Shown here: one piece after another, positions 8,712 through 19,405 of the stretch | Layout: each line of letters opens with the position of its first letter | Numbering within the stretch: the stretch's first letter is position 1 | NCBI GenBank assembly: GCA_002082245.2 | Contig: NBTC02000002.1 | Coordinates: 3,348,001 to 3,412,000 of the forward strand | DNA: 64,000 nt | Origin: Yersinia enterocolitica | GTDB taxonomy: Bacteria; Pseudomonadota; Gammaproteobacteria; Enterobacterales; Enterobacteriaceae | Direction of reading: 5' to 3' | Notes under the pieces: generated by a model | What the model saw: the letters and a program-made list of their open reading frames with translations, nothing else | Databases searched by the model: none | Told to the model about the DNA's origin: nothing | Made by a program: the position numbers and the translations under genes

Positions 8712-9434
8712 TTATTTTTCAGTCTTACTGGAAAGCAGTTTCTCTAAATCATCGCCACCAAGGTGGCGGAAATCCTGCCCTTTGACGAAATAGAAGATAA
8801 ACTCACAAATATTCTGACAGCGGTCGCCAATACGCTCAATAGAGCGAGCGCAAAACAGGGCAGTCAGTACACTTGGGATAGTTCGCGGATCTTCCATCAT
8901 ATAAGTCATCAATTGCCGCACGATGCCCTCATATTCCTGATCAACCTTTTTATCTTCGCGATAGATCCGAATAGCCTCGTCCAAATCCATACGTGCGAAA
9001 GCATCCAGCACATCATGCAACATTTGCACCGTATGGCGGCCCAAAGACTCCAGACTAACCAACAAAGGCTGATGCTGATGAGAGAATTTTTCCAGCGCGG
9101 TACGGCAGATTTTATCTGCTACGTCACCGATGCGCTCCAGCTCAGAGATAGTTTTAATAATCGCCATCACCAAGCGTAAATCACTGGCCGTAGGTTGACG
9201 TTTGGCAATGATGCGCACACAGGCTTCATCAATCGCCACTTCCATCATATTGACCTTTCTATCGCCTGCAATCACTTGCTTCGCCAGTTCACCGTCCTGA
9301 TTATGCATTGCGGTGATCGCGTCAGATAATTGTTGTTCCACCAGTCCACCCATGGTCAATACTTGGGTGCGGATATGTTCAAGTTCTGCATTGAACTGGC
9401 CGGAAATATGTTTATTCAGATTCAAGTTATCCAT
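8712..9434 (-). CDS. phoU: Phosphate signalling regulator PhoU
   Basis: The 240-aa cytoplasmic protein is built of two three-helix PhoU domains. Visible signatures are [20 protein letters not shown] at the N-terminus, the acidic metal-binding motif [12 protein letters not shown] in the first half and its repeat [14 protein letters not shown] in the second. PhoU represses the PhoR-PhoB response when phosphate is plentiful and dampens PstSCAB uptake. Length and sequence match E. coli PhoU closely. It is the last gene of the pst operon and is separated from pstB by 169 bp containing an ERIC element. Confidence 0.97.
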   Translation of the reverse strand: MDNLNLNKHISGQFNAELEHIRTQVLTMGGLVEQQLSDAITAMHNQDGELAKQVIAGDRKVNMMEVAIDEACVRIIAKRQPTASDLRLVMAIIKTISELERIGDVADKICRTALEKFSHQHQPLLVSLESLGRHTVQMLHDVLDAFARMDLDEAIRIYREDKKVDQEYEGIVRQLMTYMMEDPRTIPSVLTALFCARSIERIGDRCQNICEFIFYFVKGQDFRHLGGDDLEKLLSSKTEK

Positions 9435-9470
9435 AATACTTCCCGTACGTGTAAGTAGGCGAAATTGATG

Positions 9471-9597
9471 TATACCCTAAATAATTCGAGTTGCAGGAAG
9501 GCGGCAATTGAGCGAATCCCCAGGAGCTTACTCAAGTAAGTGACTGGGGTGAACGAAAGCAGCCAACGCACATGCAGCTTGAAGTATTACGGGGATA
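9471..9597. repeat. ERIC repeat between pstB and phoU
   Basis: Canonical 127-bp ERIC: outer ends TATACCCTAAATAATTCGAG and the near-complementary CTTGAAGTATTACGGGGATA. The core holds the classic inner inverted sequences (AATCCCCAGGAGCTTACT and AAGTAAGTGACTGGGGTGAA). It is transcribed within the pst operon and can fold into a long hairpin. Confidence 0.93.
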
Positions 9598-9603
9598 GGC
9601 CGA

Positions 9604-10395
<792 letters not shown>

Positions 10396-10480
10396 TTAGC
10401 CAATGCTGCCGTAGCCGCATTTTGAAATTTATTGGCGATTCGGTATTTTCATTACTCAATGCTGATACTTACGCAGCCGA

Positions 10481-11368
10481 TTAATACTTTTTCTTCGCGA
10501 AAATAACCCGAGCCAGAATATTCAGTAACAATACACACAGGGTAATTAGCAGCACCCCTGCCCAAGCCAGTTGTTGCCATTCGGCAAATGGGCTCATGGC
10601 AAATTTAAATATAGTAACCGGCAAGTTAGCGATAGGCTGGCTCAGATCAGTGCTCCAGAACTGGTTGGAGAGCGATGTGAACAGCAAGGGTGCTGTTTCA
10701 CCGGCAATACGTGCTACCGCGAGCAAGATGCCTGTCAAAATACCGGAGATAGACGCTTTCAGCGTAATAGCCGATATCATGCGCCATTTCGGTGTTCCCA
10801 GGGCATAGGCAGCTTCACGCAGGCTATCTGGTACCAACTTGAGCATGTTCTCAGTAGTACGGATAACAATCGGCACTTGTAACAGCGCCAATGCAATCAC
10901 CCCAGCCCAACCGGAGAAGTGCTCCATCTTGGCAACCACGATGGTGTAGACAAACAGACCGACCACGATGGAAGGTGCTGATAGCAAAATATCATTTATA
11001 AAGCGGGTAATTTCCGCCAACCAGGATTTACGGCCATATTCAGCCAGGTAAATCCCCGCCATGATACCCAGAGGGGTGCCAATGACTGTGGCCCATAAGA
11101 TCAATAAACCACTGCCGGCAATGGCGTTAGCCAAACCACCACCCGCGGTATTGGGTGGCGGAGTCATCTCGGTAAACAGCGCCAAAGACATGCCGTCAAT
11201 TCCTTTGGTCACGGTGGAGAACAAAATCCACACCAACCAAAACAAACCAAACGCCATGGTAGCCATTGAAAGCAGTAAGGCTATACGGTTCTTTTGGCGA
11301 CGCCAAGCCTGCTTTTTACGGCGGGTTTCCAGTAGCGTCGCATCACTTTGCATATCCATTGTCGCCAT
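10481..11368 (-). CDS. pstA: Phosphate ABC transporter permease PstA
   Basis: The 295-aa inner-membrane permease aligns along its length with E. coli PstA (296 aa), including [38 protein letters not shown] and the ATPase-contact loop [19 protein letters not shown]. With PstC it forms the phosphate channel. Its ATG lies one base after the pstC stop (TAA-G-ATG), so translation is coupled. An arginine/lysine-rich N-terminal cytoplasmic segment ([15 protein letters not shown]) precedes the first helix. Confidence 0.97.
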   Translation of the reverse strand: MATMDMQSDATLLETRRKKQAWRRQKNRIALLLSMATMAFGLFWLVWILFSTVTKGIDGMSLALFTEMTPPPNTAGGGLANAIAGSGLLILWATVIGTPLGIMAGIYLAEYGRKSWLAEITRFINDILLSAPSIVVGLFVYTIVVAKMEHFSGWAGVIALALLQVPIVIRTTENMLKLVPDSLREAAYALGTPKWRMISAITLKASISGILTGILLAVARIAGETAPLLFTSLSNQFWSTDLSQPIANLPVTIFKFAMSPFAEWQQLAWAGVLLITLCVLLLNILARVIFAKKKY

Positions 11369-11369
11369 C

Positions 11370-12326
11370 TTAGCGCCCCTCTTTCTTAGCCAGACGCAAA
11401 ATCATTAACTTAGATAACGCCAGCACGATAAAGGTAATCACGAACAATATCAGGCCCAATTCCATCAGCGCGGCAGTATGTAAACCGGACTCCGCTTCAG
11501 CAAACTCATTCGCTAACGCAGAGGTGATACTGTTCCCTGGCATGAAGAGTGAGAAACTGTCGAGTTGGTAGGTGTTACCGATAATAAAGGTCACTGCCAT
11601 GGTTTCACCCAAAGCGCGCCCCAGGCCCAGCATCACACCGCCAATCACACCGTTTTTGGTGTAAGGCAGCACAATGCGCCAGATAACTTCCCAAGTGGTA
11701 CAGCCAATACCATAGGCTGACTCTTTCATCATCACCGGGGTTTGCTCAAACACATCGCGCATAACCGCTGCAATGTAAGGAATAATCATGATGGCCAGGA
11801 TGACACCTGCGGCCAGAATACCAATACCGAATGCCGGGCCTGAGAACAACACACCCACAATCGGGATGCCAGACATCACGTTGCCGACGGGTTCTTGGAA
11901 ATAGCGGGCAAATAAGGGAGCGAAAACAAACAAACCCCACATCCCGTAAACAATACTAGGGATAGCCGCTAATAGTTCGATAGCCACACCCAGTGGGCGT
12001 TTTAGCCAGTTAGGGGCCAGCTCAGTCAGGAACAAGGCAATACCAAAACTGACCGGGACTGCAATAAGTAAGGCGATAACAGAGGTGACAACTGTGCCAT
12101 AAATCGGCACTAATGCACCAAACTGCTCAGCCGGGGCATCCCATTCTTTGGTCCACAGGAAAGCCCAACCAAATTTTTGAATACTTGGCCAAGAAGCAAC
12201 AATCAATGAAATGATAATGCCGCCCAGCAGAAATAGCGTAATCAGCGCAGCCAGTTTAACCAGCGCGCTGAAAATGATGTCACCGTATTTGCTCGGTGCT
12301 TTGGTAGTCGGCTTATAATCAGCCAT
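11370..12326 (-). CDS. pstC: Phosphate ABC transporter permease PstC
   Basis: The 318-aa permease has about six membrane helices. Signatures are [59 protein letters not shown] (EAA loop) and [18 protein letters not shown]. It pairs with PstA. The start at 12326 ([19 protein letters not shown]) fits E. coli PstC and has AGAGAGT just upstream. The 200-bp gap to pstS carries an ERIC element of the second subfamily. Confidence 0.97.
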   Translation of the reverse strand: MADYKPTTKAPSKYGDIIFSALVKLAALITLFLLGGIIISLIVASWPSIQKFGWAFLWTKEWDAPAEQFGALVPIYGTVVTSVIALLIAVPVSFGIALFLTELAPNWLKRPLGVAIELLAAIPSIVYGMWGLFVFAPLFARYFQEPVGNVMSGIPIVGVLFSGPAFGIGILAAGVILAIMIIPYIAAVMRDVFEQTPVMMKESAYGIGCTTWEVIWRIVLPYTKNGVIGGVMLGLGRALGETMAVTFIIGNTYQLDSFSLFMPGNSITSALANEFAEAESGLHTAALMELGLILFVITFIVLALSKLMILRLAKKEGR

Positions 12327-12351
12327 AGACTCTCTTCTCATCCGGGTGTTA

Positions 12352-12478
12352 ATTCCCTTCGTACTTGAAGCCGCAGGGTTGTTGGTTATGTTCGCTCACC
12401 CGAATCACTGACCTGAGTCAGCTCATCGGGGTTCGTTCACTTGCCGCCTACCTGCAACTTCAATTACTTTGGGTATAT
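12352..12478. repeat. ERIC repeat between pstS and pstC
   Basis: About 127-bp palindromic element with ends CCCTTCGTACTTGAAG and CAATTACTTTGGGTATA. The core contains GTTCGCTCACCCGAATCACTG and CATCGGGGTTCGTTCACTTG. It is a diverged ERIC subfamily, also seen at 1711-1904. Confidence 0.85.
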
Positions 12479-12526
12479 TAAATCAATATCTTATAAATAA
12501 ATTATTACAGGCAAAACTAACTTCAA

Positions 12527-13567
12527 TCAGAAGATTGGCTTACCGTTGCTGTCTTTAACATTGGTTTTCCAAGCTGCACGAACCTGTTCAACCACTTCTT
12601 TTGGTAATGTGGCGTAATCCAGCGCATTAGCTTGTTCAGCACCGTTTTTGTATGCCCAATCAAAGAACTTCAGTACTTCAGTGCCTTTAGCCGCATTTTT
12701 CTGCTCTTTGTGCACCAAAATGAAAGTAGTAGAGGTAATTGGCCAAACATCATCACCTTTCTGATTGGTTAAGTCTTGAGCAAACGTTTTGCTCCAGTCT
12801 ACACCTTTGGCCGCAGCGCTAAAGCTTTGCTCTGTTGGGCTGACTGGTTTGCCATCGGCTGAAACCAGTTTGGTGTAAGCCAGGTTATTTTGTTTGGCAT
12901 AAGCGTATTCCACATAACCAATGGCACCTGGCAAGCGCTGAACAAATGCCGCAATACCGTCGTTACCTTTACCACCTAAACCGGTCGGCCAGTTAACCGT
13001 TGAGCCTGCACCCACTTTCTCTTTCCACTGCGCATTCACTTTAGCTAGATAGCTGGTGAATACGAATGAAGTGCCAGAACCATCAGCACGGCGCACCACT
13101 GCAATATTTTGATCTGGCAATTTAACGCCCGGATTCAGCTTCACAATCGCCGGGTCATTCCACTTCTTCACATTACCCAGATAAATATCACCCAGTGTTT
13201 TACCGTCTAAAGTCAGTTCACCAGATTTGATGCCAGGGATATTAACGGCCAGCACCACACCACCAATCACAGTTGGGAATTGGAACAAACCTTCAGCCGC
13301 CAGCTTATCGTCTGCTAATGGCGCATCAGAAGCACCGAAATCAACAGTATTGGCAATGATTTGTTTTACGCCACCTGAAGAGCCGATCCCTTGATAGTTA
13401 ACTTTGTTACCTGTTTCTTTCTGATAAGAATCTGCCCACTTGGCATACACCGGCGCGGGGAATGTCGCACCTGCACCTGTCAGGCTTGCAGCAGCGAACG
13501 CGGACACAGTGGTCATAGATAAAGTCGCTGCCACAATGCTGGCTACGGTGGTACGCATCAGTTTCAT
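12527..13567 (-). CDS. pstS: Periplasmic phosphate-binding protein PstS
   Basis: The 346-aa precursor has a signal peptide ([18 protein letters not shown], cleaved near residue 25). The mature protein starts [20 protein letters not shown] with the conserved phosphate-binding loop. Further ligand-site segments are [22 protein letters not shown] and [16 protein letters not shown]. It delivers phosphate to PstCA. I chose the ATG at 13567 because AGGAGG lies seven bases upstream and the E. coli N-terminus aligns there; a longer frame upstream has no signal peptide start. Two Pho boxes lie 155-210 bp upstream, with a degenerate ERIC in the leader between. Confidence 0.97.
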   Translation of the reverse strand: MKLMRTTVASIVAATLSMTTVSAFAAASLTGAGATFPAPVYAKWADSYQKETGNKVNYQGIGSSGGVKQIIANTVDFGASDAPLADDKLAAEGLFQFPTVIGGVVLAVNIPGIKSGELTLDGKTLGDIYLGNVKKWNDPAIVKLNPGVKLPDQNIAVVRRADGSGTSFVFTSYLAKVNAQWKEKVGAGSTVNWPTGLGGKGNDGIAAFVQRLPGAIGYVEYAYAKQNNLAYTKLVSADGKPVSPTEQSFSAAAKGVDWSKTFAQDLTNQKGDDVWPITSTTFILVHKEQKNAAKGTEVLKFFDWAYKNGAEQANALDYATLPKEVVEQVRAAWKTNVKDSNGKPIF

Positions 13568-13599
13568 AATCCCTCCTAATGGGATATTAGAATTAACTC

Positions 13600-13681
13600 T
13601 ATACCAAAGAACCTGGTATTGCAGGATGGGCTGAGTAATGAACCAAGCTAACAACGCTGCAACTCAAGTACCAAGTGTATA
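13600..13681. repeat. Short degenerate ERIC-type element in the pstS leader
   Basis: An 82-bp sequence with ERIC-like ends TATACCAAAG and CAAGTACCAAGTGTATA, plus inner GTATTGCAGGATGG and ACGCTGCAACTC. It looks like an internally deleted ERIC, related to the element at 32756. It would be transcribed as part of the pstS 5' untranslated region. Confidence 0.6.
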
Positions 13682-13722
13682 AATTGTTTTCATCAGATTA
13701 AGTATGGTGCAGGAGGGAAAAT

Positions 13723-13774
13723 AGGACAGTTTAATGACAGAAAAATGTATGAAATATTACAGTTATATGACAAG
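13723..13774 (-). promoter_or_regulatory. Two PhoB boxes of the pst operon promoter
   Basis: Read on the minus strand, two Pho boxes occur: TTGTCATATAACTGTAAT (about 13756-13774) and CTGTCATTAAACTGTCCT (13723-13740). Each has the CTGTCAT-4-CTGTCAT spacing bound by phosphorylated PhoB. The second runs into TCCTATTTTCCC, very like the E. coli pstS promoter, so this segment is native chromosome and sets the right-most point to which the pst region is conserved. Confidence 0.88.
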
Positions 13775-14569
13775 CTGCTGGCGTTAAAATAAAATCATTA
13801 TTTATCATTAGATTAGACTATTTTTTATCTTTTTATTTGTAATAACTTCAGTTGTGATCGTGGTTGGTCACCGCTTTCAAGTAGCGTTGCGCTGTGGGTT
13901 CGATACGACGAAATCGTTTCTGATAAAATAACGTCGTTTTTTATCACGTTTAATCCATTATATTAACGAATGAATTCAATTGAATAATGTTGTATTTATG
14001 CTCAGCGCTGAGCATATTCAACAAATTGGATGAGTAAACGTAAGATAAAAGAATAAGGAGAGGAAACTCAATAAAAATACGAATATAAAGCCTATTATTT
14101 CATTCTCATCACCATCCTGCTGTGCACATTTTCCCAGACGGCTTCCCTCTATTCTCTATTTCCTCAGTGGTTTTTTTTTGCATTGCTGCTAACATTATTT
14201 TCTAGGGTTACGATACTGAGTAACACTGAATTAATTTACTCTATTGAACACCGTCACCATTTTAATAAATTTTCAATATTACACACAAAAAAATCATCGT
14301 CTCAGGAGAAAATATTTCTGTCTTAACAACATATTGGCTCTTTCCGAGCCAGACTCTCGGGTAGAACAAGTAACCAACGCGGCTACCTACATAAAACTGG
14401 CAGCATACGAAAGATAGAAAATATAAATTTTCAGTCAATGCTTTTGAGTTACTAAGCCAACATCTTGTTTTATTACGCTGAATATTTGTCTCTATATTCT
14501 ATCAAACGCCCGATGCTTTAGAGAATTTTCGTATAGATAATCACAGTAAACTCATTGGGAAATGATATT
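13775..14569. promoter_or_regulatory. Long non-coding AT-rich region upstream of the island genes
   Basis: About 800 bp with no credible gene. It contains a perfect 18-bp palindrome at 13998-14015 (ATGCTCAGCGCTGAGCAT), a small hairpin GGCTC-TTTCC-GAGCC near 14336, and long A/T tracts. It presumably holds the promoter and control sites of the island, and the lost or degraded left end of the mobile element. I see no confident -35/-10 pair. Confidence 0.45.
13998..14015. promoter_or_regulatory. Perfect 18-bp palindrome, possible operator
   Basis: ATGCTCAGCGCTGAGCAT is self-complementary, and flanking TGTTG/CAACA extends the symmetry with a small offset. It lies about 555 bp before the first island gene. 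It could bind a dimeric regulator or form a cruciform; there is no T-run to suggest a terminator. Confidence 0.45.
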
Positions 14570-16183
14570 ATGCAATCTGCAACTATGCCCTCAGGAAAAA
14601 ATAGTTTTTCTGAAAATAATATTATTAGCAGTATAATTAATAAATATGCAAACACCGGTGTATTTATAATTAATACCAACGATCCGCTGCTGGTGAAATT
14701 TTATGATATTCAACTGGGACTGGCAGGTATCAGCCTCGTTCGTTGTCCTAATTTCAGTCAGCTCTGGGCAAACCACAAACTGGCTAAATATGCCGTCAGC
14801 TCACTGGCGATGGGGGATAGCGATAGCGCACAACAGGTACACAGCATCGTCAGCCTGGATTCTACTGATGGGCAAACGTTCTCAGCAAATGCCATTGGTT
14901 CGTTGCCGGTGTCAGCCGTAAACATCACGCAAACCTTAGGTATTTTTGACGAATCAGGCAGCCCTGCGGGAACAGTACAATGTAAAAAGAACTATATTTA
15001 TACTGCTAATTGCCCCATCCAGGCTAATGGCACCTTCCCGGCCAGTTTAAAACAAACCCGCTATCCGGTTAATATCATCTATACCTTCGCCCAAACGGTG
15101 AATAACCAGACAGTTTACGGGGCCGAAATTGTTACCACACAAAGTTACCCAAAATTAATTCAAAATGATTCTCCTGCTGATTTAAATAAAAATAATCTGA
15201 TAAAAATCTGTCTGGCCCGTCAAGAAAGCGACTGTGACTACTTTAATAATTTTGACGGCAATGTCACCGTACCGATAAAAGGCAGCGTAACTTACTTCGG
15301 CAATATTGATTTAAATAATGGCAAGCCTATAAACGCGTATAACTCAATTTATCTGGTCCGCGAACGTCAGGGCGGCGATCCGATCACCCCTGCCAATGAC
15401 TTTAATTTCTTTGACGACGCTAAAACCCGAATTAATGGCAACGTTTTATCGTGGGATCTAGACTGGCTTAAATTCAAACGTCCCGATTTTGATTCCGGTG
15501 AGCGGGTTTATTATATCTTTAAAGTGACATTACAAATTGAAGGAGCGAGTGTAGCCAGTTTTATTACCAATGCTCCCGGTCCGTTCGATCCTGAACAGCG
15601 CTTTTTAAATACCAACACACTAAAACCCATGCAGATTACCTATGGTTGTTTAGGTAAAGGCACTCCCATTTTGATGCAGGATGGTAAAGAAAAAGCCATT
15701 GACGACATCTTTATTGGTGAATGGGTGCAATCGCAGGATGGGCGAGCGTTAAGAGTCGAAGATGTGATTACCGGCACGGAGCAAAACTATCTTGAGATTG
15801 AAGTCAGGGATAGTAGCGGCCAGCTCAAAACCCTTATCACCAGTCTGGGCCACCCCTTTTGCACTACCACCGGTGTGAAACTGGCGAGTGAATTGACTCT
15901 GACCAGTCGACTGCTAACCCCAGAGTGTGACTGTGCTATCAGCCGTATCAACAAACAACACGGCGAAATTGAGGTGTACAACCTGCACCTTTCCACTGAC
16001 GACCCCATCAAAGATCTGACAGAAAGTAGCAGCACCATGTATGCCGCGGGCGTGCTAGTTGGCGATAGCACGATGCAGTATCACTACGAAGAGGCCTACC
16101 ACCATCGCTCGGTGAATATCCTAAACCAGCTACCGGAAGAATGGCGTCAGGATTATCAAAACCATATTAAAACCATAAGGTAA
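14570..16183 (+). CDS. Hint-domain (autoprocessing) protein, island gene 1
   Basis: The 537-aa protein is not a recognised family overall. Residues 1 to about 355 are beta-rich with no signal peptide or membrane segment. Residues about 358-500 form a Hint (hedgehog/intein) domain: nucleophile Cys in YGCLGKGTPILMQDGKEKAI, block B ITSLGHPF with the conserved His, and the closing YNLHLS...YAAGVLVGD. Hint domains cut the peptide bond before their Cys. Here the usual final His-Asn is replaced by Gly-Asp and about 35 residues follow, so splicing is unlikely but N-terminal cleavage or transfer is possible. The ATG at 14570 has GGGAAA upstream. It is the first gene of the island, nine bases before the next. 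Confidence 0.8.
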   Translation: MQSATMPSGKNSFSENNIISSIINKYANTGVFIINTNDPLLVKFYDIQLGLAGISLVRCPNFSQLWANHKLAKYAVSSLAMGDSDSAQQVHSIVSLDSTDGQTFSANAIGSLPVSAVNITQTLGIFDESGSPAGTVQCKKNYIYTANCPIQANGTFPASLKQTRYPVNIIYTFAQTVNNQTVYGAEIVTTQSYPKLIQNDSPADLNKNNLIKICLARQESDCDYFNNFDGNVTVPIKGSVTYFGNIDLNNGKPINAYNSIYLVRERQGGDPITPANDFNFFDDAKTRINGNVLSWDLDWLKFKRPDFDSGERVYYIFKVTLQIEGASVASFITNAPGPFDPEQRFLNTNTLKPMQITYGCLGKGTPILMQDGKEKAIDDIFIGEWVQSQDGRALRVEDVITGTEQNYLEIEVRDSSGQLKTLITSLGHPFCTTTGVKLASELTLTSRLLTPECDCAISRINKQHGEIEVYNLHLSTDDPIKDLTESSSTMYAAGVLVGDSTMQYHYEEAYHHRSVNILNQLPEEWRQDYQNHIKTIR

Positions 16184-16192
16184 TTGATTGAT

Positions 16193-17953
16193 ATGTTTAT
16201 TGGTTATCCTGATTTTCAGCAAATTATCACCGATGACAAGCTGCGCGTCGTTGCCGTCTGTCAGCAGTCTGATGTCTATTATTTATATCCAGAACCCTTC
16301 GTCCTGATTGCTGGTGATCCGTTGGCCTTTGCACTGGATGTGATCCTCAGCCTAAGCAGCAACATTATCTACGGCGACCTTGATTTTACCGCTGAGCTAC
16401 AATTTGCCAGCGGCGGCGCACTTGAGGCATTCAATCGCCAACACCCAGGGAAGGCTATCCAAGGTTTGCCGGTTATCCCCTATAAGCTAAGTTTCCGCTC
16501 ACCACCTGACCATGATTCAGCATTAACCCATCAGGATTACGATCCGACCTGGTATTCGGCGCAGTCGATTCAATTTTTGATCTCGCTTGATGCAGATACC
16601 ACGCAACTGATGAAAAAAACGTTGCTGGATAATATTGTTGGCTTTAATGCTCGTATCGATGGCTTTGTCGAAGGTGTATCGCCACGGCTGAACTACACAC
16701 TAGATTGCGATCCCGGCCAGTTAATTGCCGAACTGGCGGCCAATATTAAAGACGCCCAACCGGTGTCCAACAACCGGATCGCGTTTCCCTACATGTTGCT
16801 TACTCAGTACATGTACGAAAATCTGTCCCGGCTACCGCTGCTAATCTCGCCAGCCTTCTCCTCAACCAACCCGGCAGAAGCGCTATTATTCGCGCAGGCT
16901 TTGCTCGATCGTCTGTTCAACACGTTGGGATCGCCCTATATCGGTAACGCCAACACCAATACTACTTATATTTGTCTGTTGCTCCCCCAGAAACAGCGTC
17001 GTCTGATAATTGATTTAAAACGCGTTGAGCTAACCCAGCGCCCCATCTGCTTTTTATTGGATCCCTTTGCCACGGCACAACAAATTGCCAAAGAGGCTCC
17101 CGAACAGGTTATCCACCAGATAATCGCACCTGCGCTGCCAGACGGTAGCCTGCGGATTAACATCCTTTACGCTTTCCCACAGGGTCTTAAAGACGGGGCG
17201 TTTATTGATATACAAATCATTTTACCTCCGGGCGAGCTTTATCCTGCTGGACAACAGCAAACCCTGCTATTGATACCCAGTCAGAGTTATTTGGCCTTCA
17301 CATTTATTAATAATACGTTCAGCTTGAATGGCGAATATCAGTACCACATTCGCGTTAGCTACCCAACCGCCAATGGATATCTCTCCCTCGTCAGCGAGCA
17401 ACGAACCAGTAATAACAAAATACTGACGCTGGATTATTCCAGCCTTCCTTGTCAGTTCCTGACCCTCAATATCGATCCGACATTCGCACAACACAGTATG
17501 CTCACAGGCCACTACTCCTCCGCTAACCTGTCAGAACCCTTTGAACTCACACTGGCTTCGCCCTGTTTCAGTTATCCGATAACGGGACGTGATGCCTATG
17601 CCAAGCTGACCGCCTGGGATAACGATAGCGCCGCCTCAGTGGTGCTCGATATGCCAATCATCCAGTCAGCCACCATCGGTGTTTATAGTTTTCCTCAGTT
17701 TGGTGCGCAGCACGCCACCATTATCGCCCGGTTTGCTACTGGCATCCGTTATGTCACGTTACGATTTCAAGCTCAGGGTGAAACGCAAACGCGCGATCAT
17801 ACGTTTACGCAGCAGGATAATTGCTATGAATATCAATGGAATGTCACATCGATTTACGCGGCAGGGTTTCGTTATAAAACCAGTAACGGTCAATGGTCGG
17901 ACTATGTGACGGGCAATCAAACCATTACACTTGAGGTTGAAAATGAAGACTGA
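16193..17953 (+). CDS. Unknown beta-rich paralogue, island gene 2
   Basis: The 586-aa protein has no known domain I can name, no signal peptide and no membrane helix. The N-terminus (VYYLYPEPFVLIAGDPLAF then GDLDFTAELQF) matches the start motif of the island paralogue family (aromatic-x-x-P, then K/D-P-x-F, then a G-x-x-F strand). The C-terminal third contains beta modules of the type shared by the other proteins (IRYVTLRFQAQGETQTRDHTF, then CYEYQWNVTSIYAAGFRY). AAGG precedes the ATG at 16193, nine bases after the gene 1 stop, so the two are probably co-transcribed. It may be a structural or binding subunit of a complex; function unknown. Confidence 0.78.
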   Translation: MFIGYPDFQQIITDDKLRVVAVCQQSDVYYLYPEPFVLIAGDPLAFALDVILSLSSNIIYGDLDFTAELQFASGGALEAFNRQHPGKAIQGLPVIPYKLSFRSPPDHDSALTHQDYDPTWYSAQSIQFLISLDADTTQLMKKTLLDNIVGFNARIDGFVEGVSPRLNYTLDCDPGQLIAELAANIKDAQPVSNNRIAFPYMLLTQYMYENLSRLPLLISPAFSSTNPAEALLFAQALLDRLFNTLGSPYIGNANTNTTYICLLLPQKQRRLIIDLKRVELTQRPICFLLDPFATAQQIAKEAPEQVIHQIIAPALPDGSLRINILYAFPQGLKDGAFIDIQIILPPGELYPAGQQQTLLLIPSQSYLAFTFINNTFSLNGEYQYHIRVSYPTANGYLSLVSEQRTSNNKILTLDYSSLPCQFLTLNIDPTFAQHSMLTGHYSSANLSEPFELTLASPCFSYPITGRDAYAKLTAWDNDSAASVVLDMPIIQSATIGVYSFPQFGAQHATIIARFATGIRYVTLRFQAQGETQTRDHTFTQQDNCYEYQWNVTSIYAAGFRYKTSNGQWSDYVTGNQTITLEVENED

Positions 17954-19382
17954 ATCATTAAATCCTGAAAAAAATCTGGCGTCCTTTTTTTTGCTTGATC
18001 GAGCTTTCGTCTTTCACGATCAGCGGTGCCCGCCCAATGACTATACCTACGGCTGCTTCACGCCTGAGATAGTTCATGACGATCGGGGAAATAAAACCAG
18101 TGGTTTTCACCTTACCACCAGTCCGGCAGGCGGCCTCGTCATCCTGATTACACCGTTAGTTCCCCTCAATACCCAAGCTATACAACAGTATATTCAGACA
18201 CATATCTCCCACTCAGGCGGTAACATCACCCTTAAGCAGTGTACTGCGAAGACGGCGATTTTCTTGCGTTTTCATGAGCCGCTGGGTGACGCCCCCTATC
18301 TGGTTGAGTTTGAAGGAAACTCTATGTCGACCACCCATTCGGAAGGGATAGAGTTGACTGAGGCCATACAGGGCAACGCGAAGCGGGTTTTTCTTGCCAC
18401 CCACACACAATTCACGGTAAGCACTACGGTTAATGCCCGTCTCAACAGCGACTGGCGGCAGTTTCTAATACTGGCGTTTAACACCAAAACCCGCACACCA
18501 GAAGCTATTGCGCAGCTACTCGACAAGCAAATTACTGCTGGTATCGTCGTGCTGGACGAGGAGTTTAAAAATACCCCGTCGCCGCAGACCAAAGAGACCG
18601 TGAGAAAAAATCTGGTCGATCTCGCTGCCAGCATCCTCAGTAATACGCTCGCCAATATCTCGCATATTGATGAGATACCCACCAGAATTGACTATGATTT
18701 TTCTTACGAAAGCAGCCTGCCCCAATCTTATGAACTGATCGACGAACAGGATATCGCGACGCTATTTAGCGGCTTTATCGCCAATAAACTTATTTCCTAT
18801 GACCCTTCGCCGCTGCCTGAGCCTCAACGAAAACAACCTGACGATCCGGGAAAACAGCATACCTGCAAAGTCAGCCTGGATTTCAATGCCAGCAAATTTA
18901 TGATTATGTCGATTGAACTGACGTGGGCGGATAAAAAAATACCCATGCAGTGGCCAAACTTTCCTCCTCTCACCGTCACCGCCGATAGTCGCGTGAATGA
19001 GATAAATATCAAGGTCACCTTTTCCGACTATTCATTCATTAATATCACGCGCCAGTGGCAAGCAGACATCAACCTGACCGTTCAGGATATCGGGTTTCAT
19101 GAAGTGACCTTTGATGCCCGCCACTTACAATCTGATTTTAAGACGATTTCAGGCAGTGCCAATTACGTCCCAGAAGGTCAGGCCAAACGCGCTACCTTTA
19201 ATTTTTCATTTTCCGATCAGCAGTGGCAAACCACTTGGTTACTCAATACCCAGTCAAATAGCTTGAATGGCCGTATTGAATACCACTGGCAGGGAAAAAC
19301 GTCGTCATTTATAAGCAGAAATTACGATTCAGGTGTACAGCAATCGACCTCATTCCGTATTGAACTTCAATACAAAAAATAA
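17943..19382 (+). CDS. Unknown beta-rich paralogue, island gene 3
   Basis: The 479-aa protein of unknown function has no signal peptide or membrane segment. Near the N-terminus YGCFTPEIVHDDRGNKTSGF followed by AGGLVILITPLVPLN resembles a diverged version of the family start motif. A central helical segment (residues about 190-250) is followed by a beta-rich C-terminus with alternating hydrophobic strands (EINIKVTFSDYSFINITR, RATFNFSFSDQQWQTTWLL, GRIEYHWQGKTSSF). The ATG at 17943 overlaps gene 2 by 11 bases, with GAGG six bases upstream, so translation is coupled. A linker QRKQPDDPGKQ near residue 300 divides the two halves. Confidence 0.76.
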   Translation: MKTESLNPEKNLASFFLLDRAFVFHDQRCPPNDYTYGCFTPEIVHDDRGNKTSGFHLTTSPAGGLVILITPLVPLNTQAIQQYIQTHISHSGGNITLKQCTAKTAIFLRFHEPLGDAPYLVEFEGNSMSTTHSEGIELTEAIQGNAKRVFLATHTQFTVSTTVNARLNSDWRQFLILAFNTKTRTPEAIAQLLDKQITAGIVVLDEEFKNTPSPQTKETVRKNLVDLAASILSNTLANISHIDEIPTRIDYDFSYESSLPQSYELIDEQDIATLFSGFIANKLISYDPSPLPEPQRKQPDDPGKQHTCKVSLDFNASKFMIMSIELTWADKKIPMQWPNFPPLTVTADSRVNEINIKVTFSDYSFINITRQWQADINLTVQDIGFHEVTFDARHLQSDFKTISGSANYVPEGQAKRATFNFSFSDQQWQTTWLLNTQSNSLNGRIEYHWQGKTSSFISRNYDSGVQQSTSFRIELQYKK

Positions 19383-19405
19383 CCATGAGTTAAGAGGAAT
19401 AAGCT

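Noticed and set aside
13893..13935. TGTGGGTTCGATACGACG as left end of the Tn7-like element
   Set aside because: Only the first six bases agree with the right end. No ATATT precedes it and no TnsB-type box follows in phase.
14041..14069. Tiny frame MSKRKIKE followed by a good ribosome site-like AAGGAGAGG
   Set aside because: Nine codons in AT-rich DNA, and no start codon at a proper distance after the AAGGAGAGG. No support for a gene.
15640..16183. Intein in island gene 1
   Set aside because: The C-terminal His-Asn and following Cys/Ser/Thr needed for splicing are absent, and there is no interrupted host domain. A Hint autoprocessing domain fits better.
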